From the NCBI RefSeq assembly GCF_012927645.1, contig NZ_JABBMT010000002.1:1-64000 (forward strand): a stretch of 64,000 bases of DNA, written 5' to 3'. A program made the translations under genes and the position numbers. Under the pieces are notes generated by a model, which was not told where the DNA came from, searched no databases, and worked only from the letters and a program-made list of their open reading frames with translations. The DNA is from Pseudoalteromonas arctica. Lineage in GTDB: Bacteria > Pseudomonadota > Gammaproteobacteria > Enterobacterales > Alteromonadaceae. Shown piece after piece: positions 37,230 to 46,349 of this stretch. Position 1 is the first letter of the stretch. Every line of letters begins with the position of its first letter.

Positions 37230-38864
37230 ATGTTTTCTGACAGAGATATTAAAAATGGATTCGTTCCTTTTCCAGCTGAGCGTGCTGAAATCTATCAGCA
37301 GTTTGGGTGCTGGGAAAATGAAACCCATATACAACTACTTGAGCGCATTAGCCAACAGTTCGGCAAACAACTCGCGGTCAGCCAAGCTGACAAAACTTTA
37401 AGCTATCAAGCGCTTTATCACTATGCGGCAAAATATGGTAGTTATCTACATAAACAAGGTATTCAAGCCGAAGATTTTGTTGTTATTCAATCTCCTAACG
37501 TTATTGAATTTTTTATAGTGCTATTTGGCTTATATTACATTGGGGCACGTCCTGTATTTTGTCTAAACGGGCATGGGGCTTATGAGATTGAAAATATTGC
37601 CATCAATAGCCGAGCTGTGGGCTACATAAAAATCAATATGGCGGGTCAAGCAGCAAAAGACGCCATGGATATCGCGCTCGGGTTTAGCAAACCCAACTTT
37701 AAACTTTGGTTTAGAGAAACCCTCACTAGCGAGACGATACTGGCGCAGTCATTTATACATCTCAGTGAAGATACACCGCACCTCGAACAGTTTAATGGTA
37801 GTGCATACGCCGTGGCTTTTTTACAGCTTTCAGGCGGAACAACGGGTCTTCCTAAATTAATCGCTCGTACTCATGCTGACTATTTATACTCAGTGCAACA
37901 GAGTGTCGCGGTCGCTAAACTAAATAGCAATAGTAAGCAGCTAATTGTGTTACCCGTTATGCATAACTTTACCATGAGTTCGCCAGGCTTTTTAGGCGCA
38001 TTTTTTGTCGGTGCCAGCGTTTATTTAAGCACCGACTCCAGTCCAGCAACCTGCTTTGCTCTCATTGAAAAACAGGGTATCGAACAAGTCTCGCTGGTTC
38101 CTTCCTTGGTCAACTTATGGATTAATTCACCGCAACTTTCACGCTTTAACCTCAATAGCTTAGCAGTTATACAAGTAGGCGGAGCAAAACTACTCCCTGA
38201 GCTCGCTGAGTCCATCAACAACAAGTTGCGTGCTAAATTACAACAAGTCTATGGTATGGCTGAAGGTTTAGTGAACTTTACTCAGCTTGACGATAATCAA
38301 CAGACCATACTTTATACGCAAGGTAAACCGCTATCACGCTATGACGAAATCAAAATTGTCGACGACATGGGAGAAACACTCGCTAATGAGTCCATCGGTT
38401 ATATTCTCACACGTGGTCCCTACACTATTAATGGTTACTATAATTCGCCAGAGATTAATCAGCATAGTTTCACATCCGACGGCTTTTATATCACCGGTGA
38501 TATAGGCTACCTTGATAAACATCAAAATATTGTTGTAACTGGGCGTGAAAAAGAGCAAATCAATCGTGCCGGTGAAAAAATTACTCCCAGTGAAATAGAA
38601 AATCTTATTTTAGGACACCCTGCGGTAAGAGATGTATCTGTTGTGGCCGTTAAAGATCCTTTATTGGGCGAGCGTTCAAAAGCACAGATTATTTTGCAAC
38701 AAGATCACACGAGCCATTTATCACTGCGTGATATTCGCGTCTTTTTGATGAAAAAGAATATCGCCGACTACAAGTTACCAGATGAAATTGAACTGGTAGA
38801 AAAATTCCAATATACCCAAGTCGGCAAGGTCAACAGACGCCAGCTTAGCTGTGCAGCAAAATAA
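37230..38864 (+). CDS. entE: 2,3-dihydroxybenzoate-AMP ligase (EntE/DhbE/FbsH type)
   Basis: The enzyme activates DHB with ATP and loads it on the aryl carrier domain, here most likely that at the N-terminus of the 46336-49836 protein. The aryl-acid family opening VPFPAERAEIYQQFGCWE is followed by the core LQLSGGTTGLPKLI, the aryl-pocket segment MHNFTMSSPGFLGA, YGMAEGLVNFT, TGDIGYLD and the catalytic Lys in GKVNRRQL. At 544 residues it is standard length. It lies 34 bases after the C-T-C NRPS and 12 bases before the monooxygenase. Salicylate instead of DHB is possible by family, but the entCBA genes on the island make DHB. Confidence 0.93.
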   Translation: MFSDRDIKNGFVPFPAERAEIYQQFGCWENETHIQLLERISQQFGKQLAVSQADKTLSYQALYHYAAKYGSYLHKQGIQAEDFVVIQSPNVIEFFIVLFGLYYIGARPVFCLNGHGAYEIENIAINSRAVGYIKINMAGQAAKDAMDIALGFSKPNFKLWFRETLTSETILAQSFIHLSEDTPHLEQFNGSAYAVAFLQLSGGTTGLPKLIARTHADYLYSVQQSVAVAKLNSNSKQLIVLPVMHNFTMSSPGFLGAFFVGASVYLSTDSSPATCFALIEKQGIEQVSLVPSLVNLWINSPQLSRFNLNSLAVIQVGGAKLLPELAESINNKLRAKLQQVYGMAEGLVNFTQLDDNQQTILYTQGKPLSRYDEIKIVDDMGETLANESIGYILTRGPYTINGYYNSPEINQHSFTSDGFYITGDIGYLDKHQNIVVTGREKEQINRAGEKITPSEIENLILGHPAVRDVSVVAVKDPLLGERSKAQIILQQDHTSHLSLRDIRVFLMKKNIADYKLPDEIELVEKFQYTQVGKVNRRQLSCAAK

Positions 38865-38876
38865 TAGGATAGTCCA

Positions 38877-40154
38877 TTGAATAATGATATTTACGATATT
38901 GTCGGCGTTGGTGTAGGCCCTTTCAATCTAAGCTTGGCCTGTATGACTGAACCATTAGCTGACATGCGCTGTATATTTTTTGACAAAAAAAGTAACTTTG
39001 ACTGGCACAGTGGCATTATGCTGGAGTGGAGTACATTACAAATTCCTTTTATAGCCGACTTAGTTACTTTTGCTGATCCCACTAGTCAGTTTTCATTTCT
39101 CAACTATTTAAAATCGCAAGGGCTGCTATATCAGTATTATATTCGAGAAAACTTCTTTATTTTACGCTCAGAATATAACGACTATTGCCAATGGGCGATT
39201 GCACGGCTCAATAATGTGCATTTTGATAATCATGTAGAAAAAATAAGTTATGATGAAAAATCAAAGATTTATACAGTTGAAACACGCAGCAGCCAGAATG
39301 TATGTACGCAAGTTAAGGCCCGACATATAGTACTTGGTACTGGCACAAGTCCCGTTTTGCCTGATTTTTGCCGCTCATTCAAAGGGGACATTCATTTCAG
39401 CGCAGATTATTTAGCTCATAAGCAAGACTATAAAGATAAAAAATCCATCACTATTGTTGGCAGCGGACAAAGTGGTGCTGAAGTATATTATGATCTACTG
39501 ACAGAAATCGATTTACATCAATATCAATTAAATTGGATCACGCGTTCAGAACGTTTCATTGCAATGGATTTAGGTAAATTAACGTTGGAGTTAACGTCAC
39601 CAGATTACACTAACCATTTCTACAATTTACCCGCCCAAAAGCGAGATGAAATAATTCATAAACAAGCGCCGCTGTATAAAGGGATCAATCTAACATTAAT
39701 TAATGACATTTATGATTTGCTGTACATTAAATCGAAAAAACTAGGAGTTTCAACACGACTAATTACCAATACACAACTCAATCAAGTTATACGAAAAGAT
39801 GAGCTATTTACCTTATATTGCACAAAGCAAGATGTAGAAAAAGATTTTACTTTAGAATCTGAAATAGTCATTTTGTCGCTCGGTTATGAATATAAAATAC
39901 CAGAGTGTTTACACCCCATTGCTCACCTACTCAATTGGGACAATAAAGAGCGCTTGCTCCCCAATAAAGATTACACTTTAAACAACGACAAAAATATTTA
40001 TGCCCAAAATATTGGCCTTTATACACATGGTATTTCTGCGCCTGATCTAGGCATGGGCTGCTACCGAAATTCGATCATAATTAATCAAATTCTCAATCGA
40101 GAGGTCTATCCAGTCGAACACAAAATTTGCTTTCAAGAGTTTTTACCAGAGTAA
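38877..40154 (+). CDS. Lysine/ornithine/diamine N6-monooxygenase (FbsI-like)
   Basis: This FAD/NADPH-dependent N-hydroxylase makes the hydroxylamine from which a hydroxamate is formed. The FAD site is IVGVGVGPFNLSLA at the N-terminus. The substrate region contains DWHSGIMLEWSTLQIPF and DLVTFADPTSQFSFLNYL, the NADPH site is ITIVGSGQSGAEVYYDL, and a late ATG-like segment reads VILSLGYEYK. The start is TTG 38877, supported by AGGA upstream and by the family N-terminus beginning at once after it. The next genes encode an acyltransferase and an ornithine-decarboxylase-like enzyme, so putrescine (or cadaverine) is the likely substrate rather than the free amino acid. 425 residues. Confidence 0.92.
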   Translation: MNNDIYDIVGVGVGPFNLSLACMTEPLADMRCIFFDKKSNFDWHSGIMLEWSTLQIPFIADLVTFADPTSQFSFLNYLKSQGLLYQYYIRENFFILRSEYNDYCQWAIARLNNVHFDNHVEKISYDEKSKIYTVETRSSQNVCTQVKARHIVLGTGTSPVLPDFCRSFKGDIHFSADYLAHKQDYKDKKSITIVGSGQSGAEVYYDLLTEIDLHQYQLNWITRSERFIAMDLGKLTLELTSPDYTNHFYNLPAQKRDEIIHKQAPLYKGINLTLINDIYDLLYIKSKKLGVSTRLITNTQLNQVIRKDELFTLYCTKQDVEKDFTLESEIVILSLGYEYKIPECLHPIAHLLNWDNKERLLPNKDYTLNNDKNIYAQNIGLYTHGISAPDLGMGCYRNSIIINQILNREVYPVEHKICFQEFLPE

Positions 40155-40232
40155 CAAAAGAATTATTAATTAAACGACGAATGACATCACGCTCAAAACA
40201 ACATAAAGGCTAAAACTTAGCGGGGGACAAGT

Positions 40233-40856
40233 ATGCGAACACTATCACGCACACTGCCAAACGAATTTTTACTATCGATGAATAAGCTTAATTACGAATT
40301 GCAGCAAGTCCGCTATCCTGATGACTTAGCACTTTTGCACAGATGGATGCATACAGATCATGTGATCCCTCAATGGCAATTAAACAAGCCAGAACTAGAG
40401 CTGCACATATTTTTCGAGAAAATGCTCGCTGATGATCATCAACGACTTTACATCATGCTAATAGATGGCCAACCCGCAGGGTATGCTGAAATATATGAAT
40501 GTAAACGTGATCGTATTGCCCGCTATTACAGCGCAGAAGAAAATGATATGGGTATACATCTTCTGATCGGTGAAAAGCATTTTTTAGGGCGTGGTCATTT
40601 AGCGCCCCTACTGTCAATGCTAGCAGACTTTATTTTCAGTACTAGCCCCACTACTACAAAAATAATCTGTGAGCCAGACAGTAAAGTCGAACAATTCCAT
40701 CGCTTATCCAATGGCTTAGGCTATGAAGAGCAGAAAAAGATTAAGTTACCAGAAAAAACAGCGTCGTTGTTTTTCTTTACTCGTGACAGATTTTATCACT
40801 CCCCTATTTACAACACACTCATCAGCAATGATCATCAAAAATTGGAAAACACTTAG
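40233..40856 (+). CDS. GNAT acyltransferase for N-hydroxydiamine (IucB/FbsK-like)
   Basis: This enzyme transfers an acyl group, most likely acetyl from acetyl-CoA, to the hydroxylamine and so completes the hydroxamate. The 207-residue sequence follows the IucB/AlcB/RhbD group: LLHRWMHTDHVIPQWQ, LYIMLIDGQPAGYAEIYECKRD, DMGIHLLIGEKHFLGRGHLAPL, and IICEPDSKVEQFHRLSNGLGY. A site GGGGG precedes the ATG. It starts 78 bases after the monooxygenase gene and ends one base before the decarboxylase ATG. Succinyl transfer cannot be excluded from sequence. Confidence 0.88.
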   Translation: MRTLSRTLPNEFLLSMNKLNYELQQVRYPDDLALLHRWMHTDHVIPQWQLNKPELELHIFFEKMLADDHQRLYIMLIDGQPAGYAEIYECKRDRIARYYSAEENDMGIHLLIGEKHFLGRGHLAPLLSMLADFIFSTSPTTTKIICEPDSKVEQFHRLSNGLGYEEQKKIKLPEKTASLFFFTRDRFYHSPIYNTLISNDHQKLENT

Positions 40857-40857
40857 T

Positions 40858-42030
40858 ATGAAATTGCCACACTATTTTAATCCGCAAATTGCAAATGACA
40901 TAGCACGTCTAACTAAAGCGCATGCAACCCCATTTTTAATCTTAGATTTATCCGTTGTTGAGCAACGCTATCGTGATATGGTTGAAGAATTTCCTTTAAG
41001 CGATATCTTCTATGCTGTCAAAGCCAACCCCGCAAATGAAGTCATTCAGTTACTAGCAAAGCTTGGCGCTAACTTCGACATTGCCTCATCACCAGAGCTG
41101 GATAAAGTCCTCGCCTTTAAGATCGATCCTGAACGTATTGTATTCGGTAATACCATTAAAAAGAAAATGGATATAGCTTATTTCTATGCTCAGGGAGTCA
41201 GACTTTTTGCCACTGATAGCGAGGCCGATCTGAATAATATCGCTCAGCACGCGCCTGGCTCAAAAGTTTATATTCGATTACTCTTTGATGGCTCGTCAAG
41301 TGCAGATTGGCCTTTATCTAATAAATTTGGTTGCTCTAGTGAGGTTGCTGTAGGGCTGGCCGTCAAAGCGAAAGCGCTTGGGCTTGTACCTTATGGTATA
41401 TCCTTTCATGTTGGCTCACAGCAGCGTGATATTGCGACTTGGCGACAAGCGATTGAGGCTACAAAAGTGCTATTTGATGAGGTAAAACATAAGCACAACA
41501 TCCAGTTAGAAATGATCAATCTTGGTGGTGGATTACCAGCTCATTATCTTCAACAAACCGACGACTTTAAAACCTATGCCATGTCGATCCATCAATTTTT
41601 AAAAGATAGTTTTGCAGATAAAATGCCTCGCATCATTATTGAACCAGGTCGTTCATTAGTAGGCGATGCGGGTATTTTAGTATCAGAAATAGTCTTGATC
41701 ACTGATAAATATATAAAATCAAACGCCGCCGAACGATGGATTTATACCGATGTTGGCACTTTTAATGGCTTAATCGAAACGCTCGGAGAATCAATAAAGT
41801 ACCCATTACTAACGGCCAAGGAAGGGACAACTCAACCGGTCGTTTTAGCTGGACCAACTTGCGATAGCTTGGACATAATGTACCAGCATCATCAATACCA
41901 ATTACCTTCATCACTGGCGATTGGCGATCATTTATTCTGGCTATCTACTGGGGCATATACAACAAGTTATAGTGCTATTGAATTTAATGGATTTGCGCCA
42001 TTAGCCTATCACATCGTACCTGAATTATGA
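40858..42030 (+). CDS. Fold-III PLP decarboxylase (ornithine-decarboxylase-like, FbsJ-like)
   Basis: The enzyme decarboxylates a basic amino acid to the diamine used for the hydroxamate arm, probably ornithine to putrescine. The alanine-racemase-type barrel has the PLP Lys in FYAVKANP, FDIASSPELD, SNKFGCSSEV, ISFHVGSQQ, the phosphate loop INLGGGLPA, and EPGRSLVGDAG. The catalytic Cys from the partner subunit lies in GPTCDSLD. At 391 residues it is normal. The correct start is ATG 40858; a longer open frame upstream only overlaps the acyltransferase. Lysine or diaminopimelate decarboxylation are alternatives, but the CDSLD and IKKKMDI segments suit ornithine/lysine enzymes. Confidence 0.9.
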   Translation: MKLPHYFNPQIANDIARLTKAHATPFLILDLSVVEQRYRDMVEEFPLSDIFYAVKANPANEVIQLLAKLGANFDIASSPELDKVLAFKIDPERIVFGNTIKKKMDIAYFYAQGVRLFATDSEADLNNIAQHAPGSKVYIRLLFDGSSSADWPLSNKFGCSSEVAVGLAVKAKALGLVPYGISFHVGSQQRDIATWRQAIEATKVLFDEVKHKHNIQLEMINLGGGLPAHYLQQTDDFKTYAMSIHQFLKDSFADKMPRIIIEPGRSLVGDAGILVSEIVLITDKYIKSNAAERWIYTDVGTFNGLIETLGESIKYPLLTAKEGTTQPVVLAGPTCDSLDIMYQHHQYQLPSSLAIGDHLFWLSTGAYTTSYSAIEFNGFAPLAYHIVPEL

Positions 42031-42141
42031 GGGTTGACCCTATAAATTAGCAAAACCAGCCCCTCTGTAGCTTGCAATATTCAGCGACTACAGGTACAAA
42101 AAGTAACACCATTATAACGCCATAGTGTAAATAAGGACTTT

Positions 42142-43263
42142 ATGAACAGCCGTACTCCAATTAAAGAAATAGATAAAAAGTTAGATATTATTGAGCATGT
42201 TAATCAAGATCACACTGAAGAGTTATTAACCATAGCGCAGAGTGCTCAGCCTCAAAAAAATATATTATCGGCAAAAATTCTCGATATATTTCAAGAGGGT
42301 GTACTGGTTGAGATGACCTTAAATAACAATTCTCAAGAAATAGAGAACTTCATACAGTTTGAAATAGAAGGTGATTTAGAGGAGCAAATTCTTTATTTAG
42401 CCTATGCAGCAATTGTCAAACAAGGACGTGATTTTAGCGGCTCAGGGAAACACTTTTTTACCGTCACTAATAAACAAAAACTCACTACCAATATGCTACG
42501 TCTAACCGTTAAAAGTGACACACCATTACCAGCATATTACCCAGGCTATGCCTATGGTTTTTTATTAAAAAGCATGAAAAAACCGGTAACTAAAAAACCA
42601 GCTGCAAGCAATAAAAAACACTGGTTAAAAGGCTTGTTTGATCGTTTTTTTATATGGTTGATGAAGCATTTATCCAGTCAAAGCCGCCAAAAGCTACTTT
42701 ATAATATGAACAAAAATGTTCGCTTATATACGTTACGTAAGTCATGGAAAAGTAGCATTGACGCTGAGTTTTTTGATCAAGGATATATAGATATTTTTAC
42801 CCATGGTGGTAGCCTGGGTAGTCTCTGGAGCGAAGCGCTGAGCGTTAATGATATTATTATGAGTCGCTCTGAGACTGACGATAAACATCCCCATTTGAGT
42901 GCCGGCCAGGCGTTATTAATAGCCGATGAAACTGCTTATCCAGCTTTAGCTGGCATTCTTGAACATTGGCAGAACCCGCAGCCACCGCACATCGTAGTAA
43001 TAAGCGCAGTTGCAGATGAACAGGCCTATTTTGACGATGTGTCATTGCCTCAAGGTAGTCATATACAACCTGTTGTTTGTGCAGCTGAACGTCAAGGTGA
43101 TGAAGTCTTAGCGGTGCTAGAGGAGTTTGAAACGATTGATGTTGTGTGGGCCGCATTCGAATCTGAATCAGCCAAGCAAGTCAGACACTATTTACGAAAT
43201 AAACGCAAAGTTACGGGCAAAAATAATCACACCAAAGGTTATTGGCGATTGAAAAAAGTTTAA
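42142..43263 (+). CDS. Siderophore-interacting flavoreductase (ViuB/YqjH family) with N-terminal DUF2470-like domain
   Basis: This 373-residue cytoplasmic protein is expected to release iron by reducing the imported ferric siderophore. The N-terminal part (residues 1-95) resembles the DUF2470 heme-utilisation domain (IIEHVNQDHTEELLTIA). A flavin-binding barrel follows (TTNMLRLTV, PGYAYGFLL, VRLYTLR). The C-terminal NAD(P)H-type domain includes LLIADETAYPALAGIL, VWAAFESESAKQVRHYL and the terminal GYWR. Between PGYAYGFLL and VRLYTLR lies a basic, amphipathic insertion of about 45 residues. It is the last gene of the operon, counterpart of FbsO-type proteins. Confidence 0.87.
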   Translation: MNSRTPIKEIDKKLDIIEHVNQDHTEELLTIAQSAQPQKNILSAKILDIFQEGVLVEMTLNNNSQEIENFIQFEIEGDLEEQILYLAYAAIVKQGRDFSGSGKHFFTVTNKQKLTTNMLRLTVKSDTPLPAYYPGYAYGFLLKSMKKPVTKKPAASNKKHWLKGLFDRFFIWLMKHLSSQSRQKLLYNMNKNVRLYTLRKSWKSSIDAEFFDQGYIDIFTHGGSLGSLWSEALSVNDIIMSRSETDDKHPHLSAGQALLIADETAYPALAGILEHWQNPQPPHIVVISAVADEQAYFDDVSLPQGSHIQPVVCAAERQGDEVLAVLEEFETIDVVWAAFESESAKQVRHYLRNKRKVTGKNNHTKGYWRLKKV

Positions 43264-43319
43264 CCAAGTCATTGCCCAACACAAGGACACTGTTATATTA
43301 AAAACATACAGTGCTCGCA

Positions 43320-43353
43320 CGTAGCGGTTTAACAAGCATGGTAAACCGCTACG
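43320..43353. terminator. Hairpin between convergent siderophore operons
   Basis: A perfect 12-base-pair stem (CGTAGCGGTTTA with TAAACCGCTACG) encloses a ten-base loop, between the 3' ends of the two biosynthetic operons. There is no long T tract on either side, so it may act mainly as an mRNA end stabiliser or a two-way terminator. Confidence 0.65.
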
Positions 43354-43472
43354 GCCTGATTAGCTCACTAACTAACAGATTCAGGGGGCTTACTATTTTT
43401 ATGTGGCAAAGCCTTTACGATATCACCAAGCTATAAAGATCAACATCTGTTGCCAGTGTTTGTGATAGCTGT

Positions 43473-46349
43473 TTAGCAATTTGAGTCAGTATAATTTTGA
43501 TAGATACGCTGCTCGGCCAATACTTTTAACTGCTTTCGGTCAATTTTTCTATTCCCCGTCAGCGGCATGCGTTCTAATTGTAACCATCGAGATGGAATAT
43601 GCGAATTAGGCAGCTTACTCTGTAAGAACTGCCGTAAGCTGTTTGTACTAACAGGCTGATTATTCTCTGTAACATAAACAGCAACCAGCTCACTGCTCGC
43701 ATATTGCGGATTGACACAGGCAAGCGCAATAGCATCGCGTACAGAGGGATGTTTGCTTAAACTTAATTCAATTTCGGCTGAGGCGATCCTGACCCCACGT
43801 ATTTTTAAATAACCTTCTTTGCGACCAGAAAAAATAATTTTGCCATCATCACGGAAATATCCCCGATCACTGGTTTTAAATACCCGCACCGTTTCGCCTT
43901 CAGGATTAGTGATCATCGCAAAATCATGTTGATTGATTTCACCCGCTTTAAGATAACCATTTGCCAAATTAACACCTGACATACAAATAGTGCCGATCAC
44001 AAAGTTAGGACAGTGCTGATCACTTTCATTTAGTATGTAATAACGATTATTTTTCAATGCCATACCATAAGGAATAATATCTTTATCGAAGGGGGATATC
44101 TCATGCCAAATACTCCAGATAGTTGTCTCTGTGGGTCCTCCAATGGAAAATAACCTTGCCTGAGGTACATATTGGCGTAGTTTTTCAATGATGCTAGGTT
44201 TTACGTAATCTCCTCCTTGCGATACTAATTTCAGTGAAAGCAGTTGCTGTGGCTGTGCACAAGCTAATAACATATCCACAATGGCTGGGACAGAACTCCA
44301 AACTGAAACCTGATGCTGTGCTATCAGAGAACTCCAATCCATTGCGCTTTTTGTTTGCTCTGGAGTGGGCACAACTAAACTAGCCCCGAGAGACATGGCA
44401 CCAAATAACTCGTATATCGACATATCATGATGAAATGGCGTCACTGCAAACAAAACATCGGCCTTAGTTAACTGCCATGTTTGATTGGTTACCGCTACTA
44501 CATTCGCCGTCGCTAAATGGTTCATTACTACACATTTGGGTGTACCTGTACTACCAGAAGTGTAAAGGTAATAACCTGGCTCAGCATCAAATAGCGGCTG
44601 ACATTCGAGCGTTTCAGACACCTCTGGATTATCGAGGATCTGATCAATATTGATAGTGTTGATCCCATCATAATCAAGTGCTTTATCAATGATCGCCAGA
44701 TCAGCCTGACAATTAGCAAGCATAAATTGAATTCGTTGTATTGGCGATCCCATATCAATAGGTAACCAAATAATATTACTCAGTGAGCATGCCAACGTCA
44801 CTGCAATATGCTCTGGACTCTTAGGTAAACAAATAGCAACCACATCGCCCTTGTTAATATTTAATGCAGATAGTTGATTGATAATCTTAGCGACTTGCTT
44901 ACCCAAGGTTGCATAACTGATCTTTTGCTCTGCGTAAATGAGCGCGGTATTATTATTACTGTTGCCGTATAGATGTTCTTTTATCTGCTCTAAATAATTG
45001 TCGACTATAGCTTCAGCCACGTATTCAGAGCCTGGTTCACCTTCAGGCAGTCCCGATGCTTTTGCCGTTACCTGTGTACATAAATCAGGAGGCGCTACAC
45101 TCTGTAAGTCACTCAAGCTCGACATAGCAAGCAAATATTGCTCAACAGTAGACAACATTTCACTAATCACAAGCGCCGGTAACGCCTGCTCAGCATAATC
45201 GAAATCAATCGCAATATCATTTTTCGCAGTTTGACTGATCCGAATATCTAAGGCTAATTGTGGCGTTTGTGTAACACCCGAAATATAGTCAACGTGCTCA
45301 TACTCGCTTGCTCCCCAACTCAGGCCGTTGGTCACTGCAACTGGCAACGTAATCATTTTCGCTGTTTTCTTAACCAGCAACTTTCCTAGCTCAATCCCTG
45401 AAAATGTCGTATGTGCCATCGCATTTAATACATTTTTTTGCAGCGTTTGTGCCTTTTCAATAAAACTGACTTCCGTATTTGCGCGGTATTCAACAGCAAT
45501 AAATGACGAGTGATTACCCAACTGTTGATGCAATATTGAATTTGAAATAGGCATAGAGAATAATAAATAATGCTCATTTGCCCACAATGCAACCACTTCG
45601 AGTAAGGCTGCACTCAGCACAGAGTTAGGTAGCAACTGATGTTTAGCTCCCATCGCGGCAATCGCTTGCCAGAGCCTTTTTGGTATAATAATGCCCTGTC
45701 TTACGTAATGAGGCGAAAAAATCGTTTCTAAATCGCGCTTCCAAGGCAAAGTAGTAATACTGTCAACATTCGCCAATTTATCTTGCCAATAGGCCTTATC
45801 AATGCTGTTGTTAGTGAAATAACTCGGCGGTGTTTGCCGTTGGCTCATCACTTGATGCGTTGCCTTACCGTTAAACAACTCACTTAATAAAATAGCAACC
45901 GCATAACCATCAACAATCAGACCATCAAAGCTAGTAAATAAAAGCGCATGCTTGTCATCATGGTTCATGTTTTTTGGTAATAACACCAGCCGCATACACC
46001 AAAGTGGTCGCTCTAACGGCAGCACACTATGCGAATATTTCTCCCGTAAATGGTTGAGCTCATGTTGCACACTTTGCTGTTCACACTCACGCAGGTCGAC
46101 TATCTCAATATTTAATATAACGTCTGCTAATATTTCTTGCTTTAGATCATGTTCATTAATCAAAGTGCGCATAACCGAATATTTCTCGGCTAATTGCGAC
46201 ACGGCAGTTTCTAATTCGCAGGCGTTAAAGTGACAATAAAACTCTCTAAAGTCATGCATTGCCACACCGCCGAGTGGAATTTGCGTATTACGACCTAATA
46301 GATATGCACGCTGTAATGGGTTTAGGGGCTGTGAATCAACAATACGCAT
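43473..46349 (-). CDS. NRPS protein, heterocyclisation-adenylation (Cy-A), no carrier domain
   Basis: This synthetase of 958 residues has a Cy-type condensation domain (residues about 5-410) with the motif DGLIVDGYA at 142-150, where the usual final Ser of DxxxxDxxS is Ala. The A domain (about 455-945) has YTSGSTGTPKC, FHHDMSIYELFG, GGPTETTIWSI, FKTSDRGYF and the Lys in GNRKIDRKQL. The chain ends at A10 with no thiolation domain, so the amino acid must be passed to a carrier elsewhere, most simply the PCP of the overlapping upstream gene. By hand alignment the pocket resembles Cy-linked A domains of the PchE/HMWP2 type; Ser, Thr or Cys are candidates. The start overlaps the preceding gene by 14 bases. 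Confidence 0.85.
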   Translation of the reverse strand: MRIVDSQPLNPLQRAYLLGRNTQIPLGGVAMHDFREFYCHFNACELETAVSQLAEKYSVMRTLINEHDLKQEILADVILNIEIVDLRECEQQSVQHELNHLREKYSHSVLPLERPLWCMRLVLLPKNMNHDDKHALLFTSFDGLIVDGYAVAILLSELFNGKATHQVMSQRQTPPSYFTNNSIDKAYWQDKLANVDSITTLPWKRDLETIFSPHYVRQGIIIPKRLWQAIAAMGAKHQLLPNSVLSAALLEVVALWANEHYLLFSMPISNSILHQQLGNHSSFIAVEYRANTEVSFIEKAQTLQKNVLNAMAHTTFSGIELGKLLVKKTAKMITLPVAVTNGLSWGASEYEHVDYISGVTQTPQLALDIRISQTAKNDIAIDFDYAEQALPALVISEMLSTVEQYLLAMSSLSDLQSVAPPDLCTQVTAKASGLPEGEPGSEYVAEAIVDNYLEQIKEHLYGNSNNNTALIYAEQKISYATLGKQVAKIINQLSALNINKGDVVAICLPKSPEHIAVTLACSLSNIIWLPIDMGSPIQRIQFMLANCQADLAIIDKALDYDGINTINIDQILDNPEVSETLECQPLFDAEPGYYLYTSGSTGTPKCVVMNHLATANVVAVTNQTWQLTKADVLFAVTPFHHDMSIYELFGAMSLGASLVVPTPEQTKSAMDWSSLIAQHQVSVWSSVPAIVDMLLACAQPQQLLSLKLVSQGGDYVKPSIIEKLRQYVPQARLFSIGGPTETTIWSIWHEISPFDKDIIPYGMALKNNRYYILNESDQHCPNFVIGTICMSGVNLANGYLKAGEINQHDFAMITNPEGETVRVFKTSDRGYFRDDGKIIFSGRKEGYLKIRGVRIASAEIELSLSKHPSVRDAIALACVNPQYASSELVAVYVTENNQPVSTNSLRQFLQSKLPNSHIPSRWLQLERMPLTGNRKIDRKQLKVLAEQRIYQNYTDSNC

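Noticed and set aside
40723..40857. N-terminal extension of the decarboxylase by 45 codons
   Set aside because: It overlaps the end of the acyltransferase gene in another frame and is unlike any fold-III decarboxylase; ATG 40858 fits the family start.
40858..42030. Diaminopimelate decarboxylase LysA
   Set aside because: Placement between hydroxamate genes and the GPTCDSLD and KKKMDI segments favour an ornithine/lysine-type enzyme; no lysine-pathway neighbours apart from the DapE-like gene on the other side of the island.
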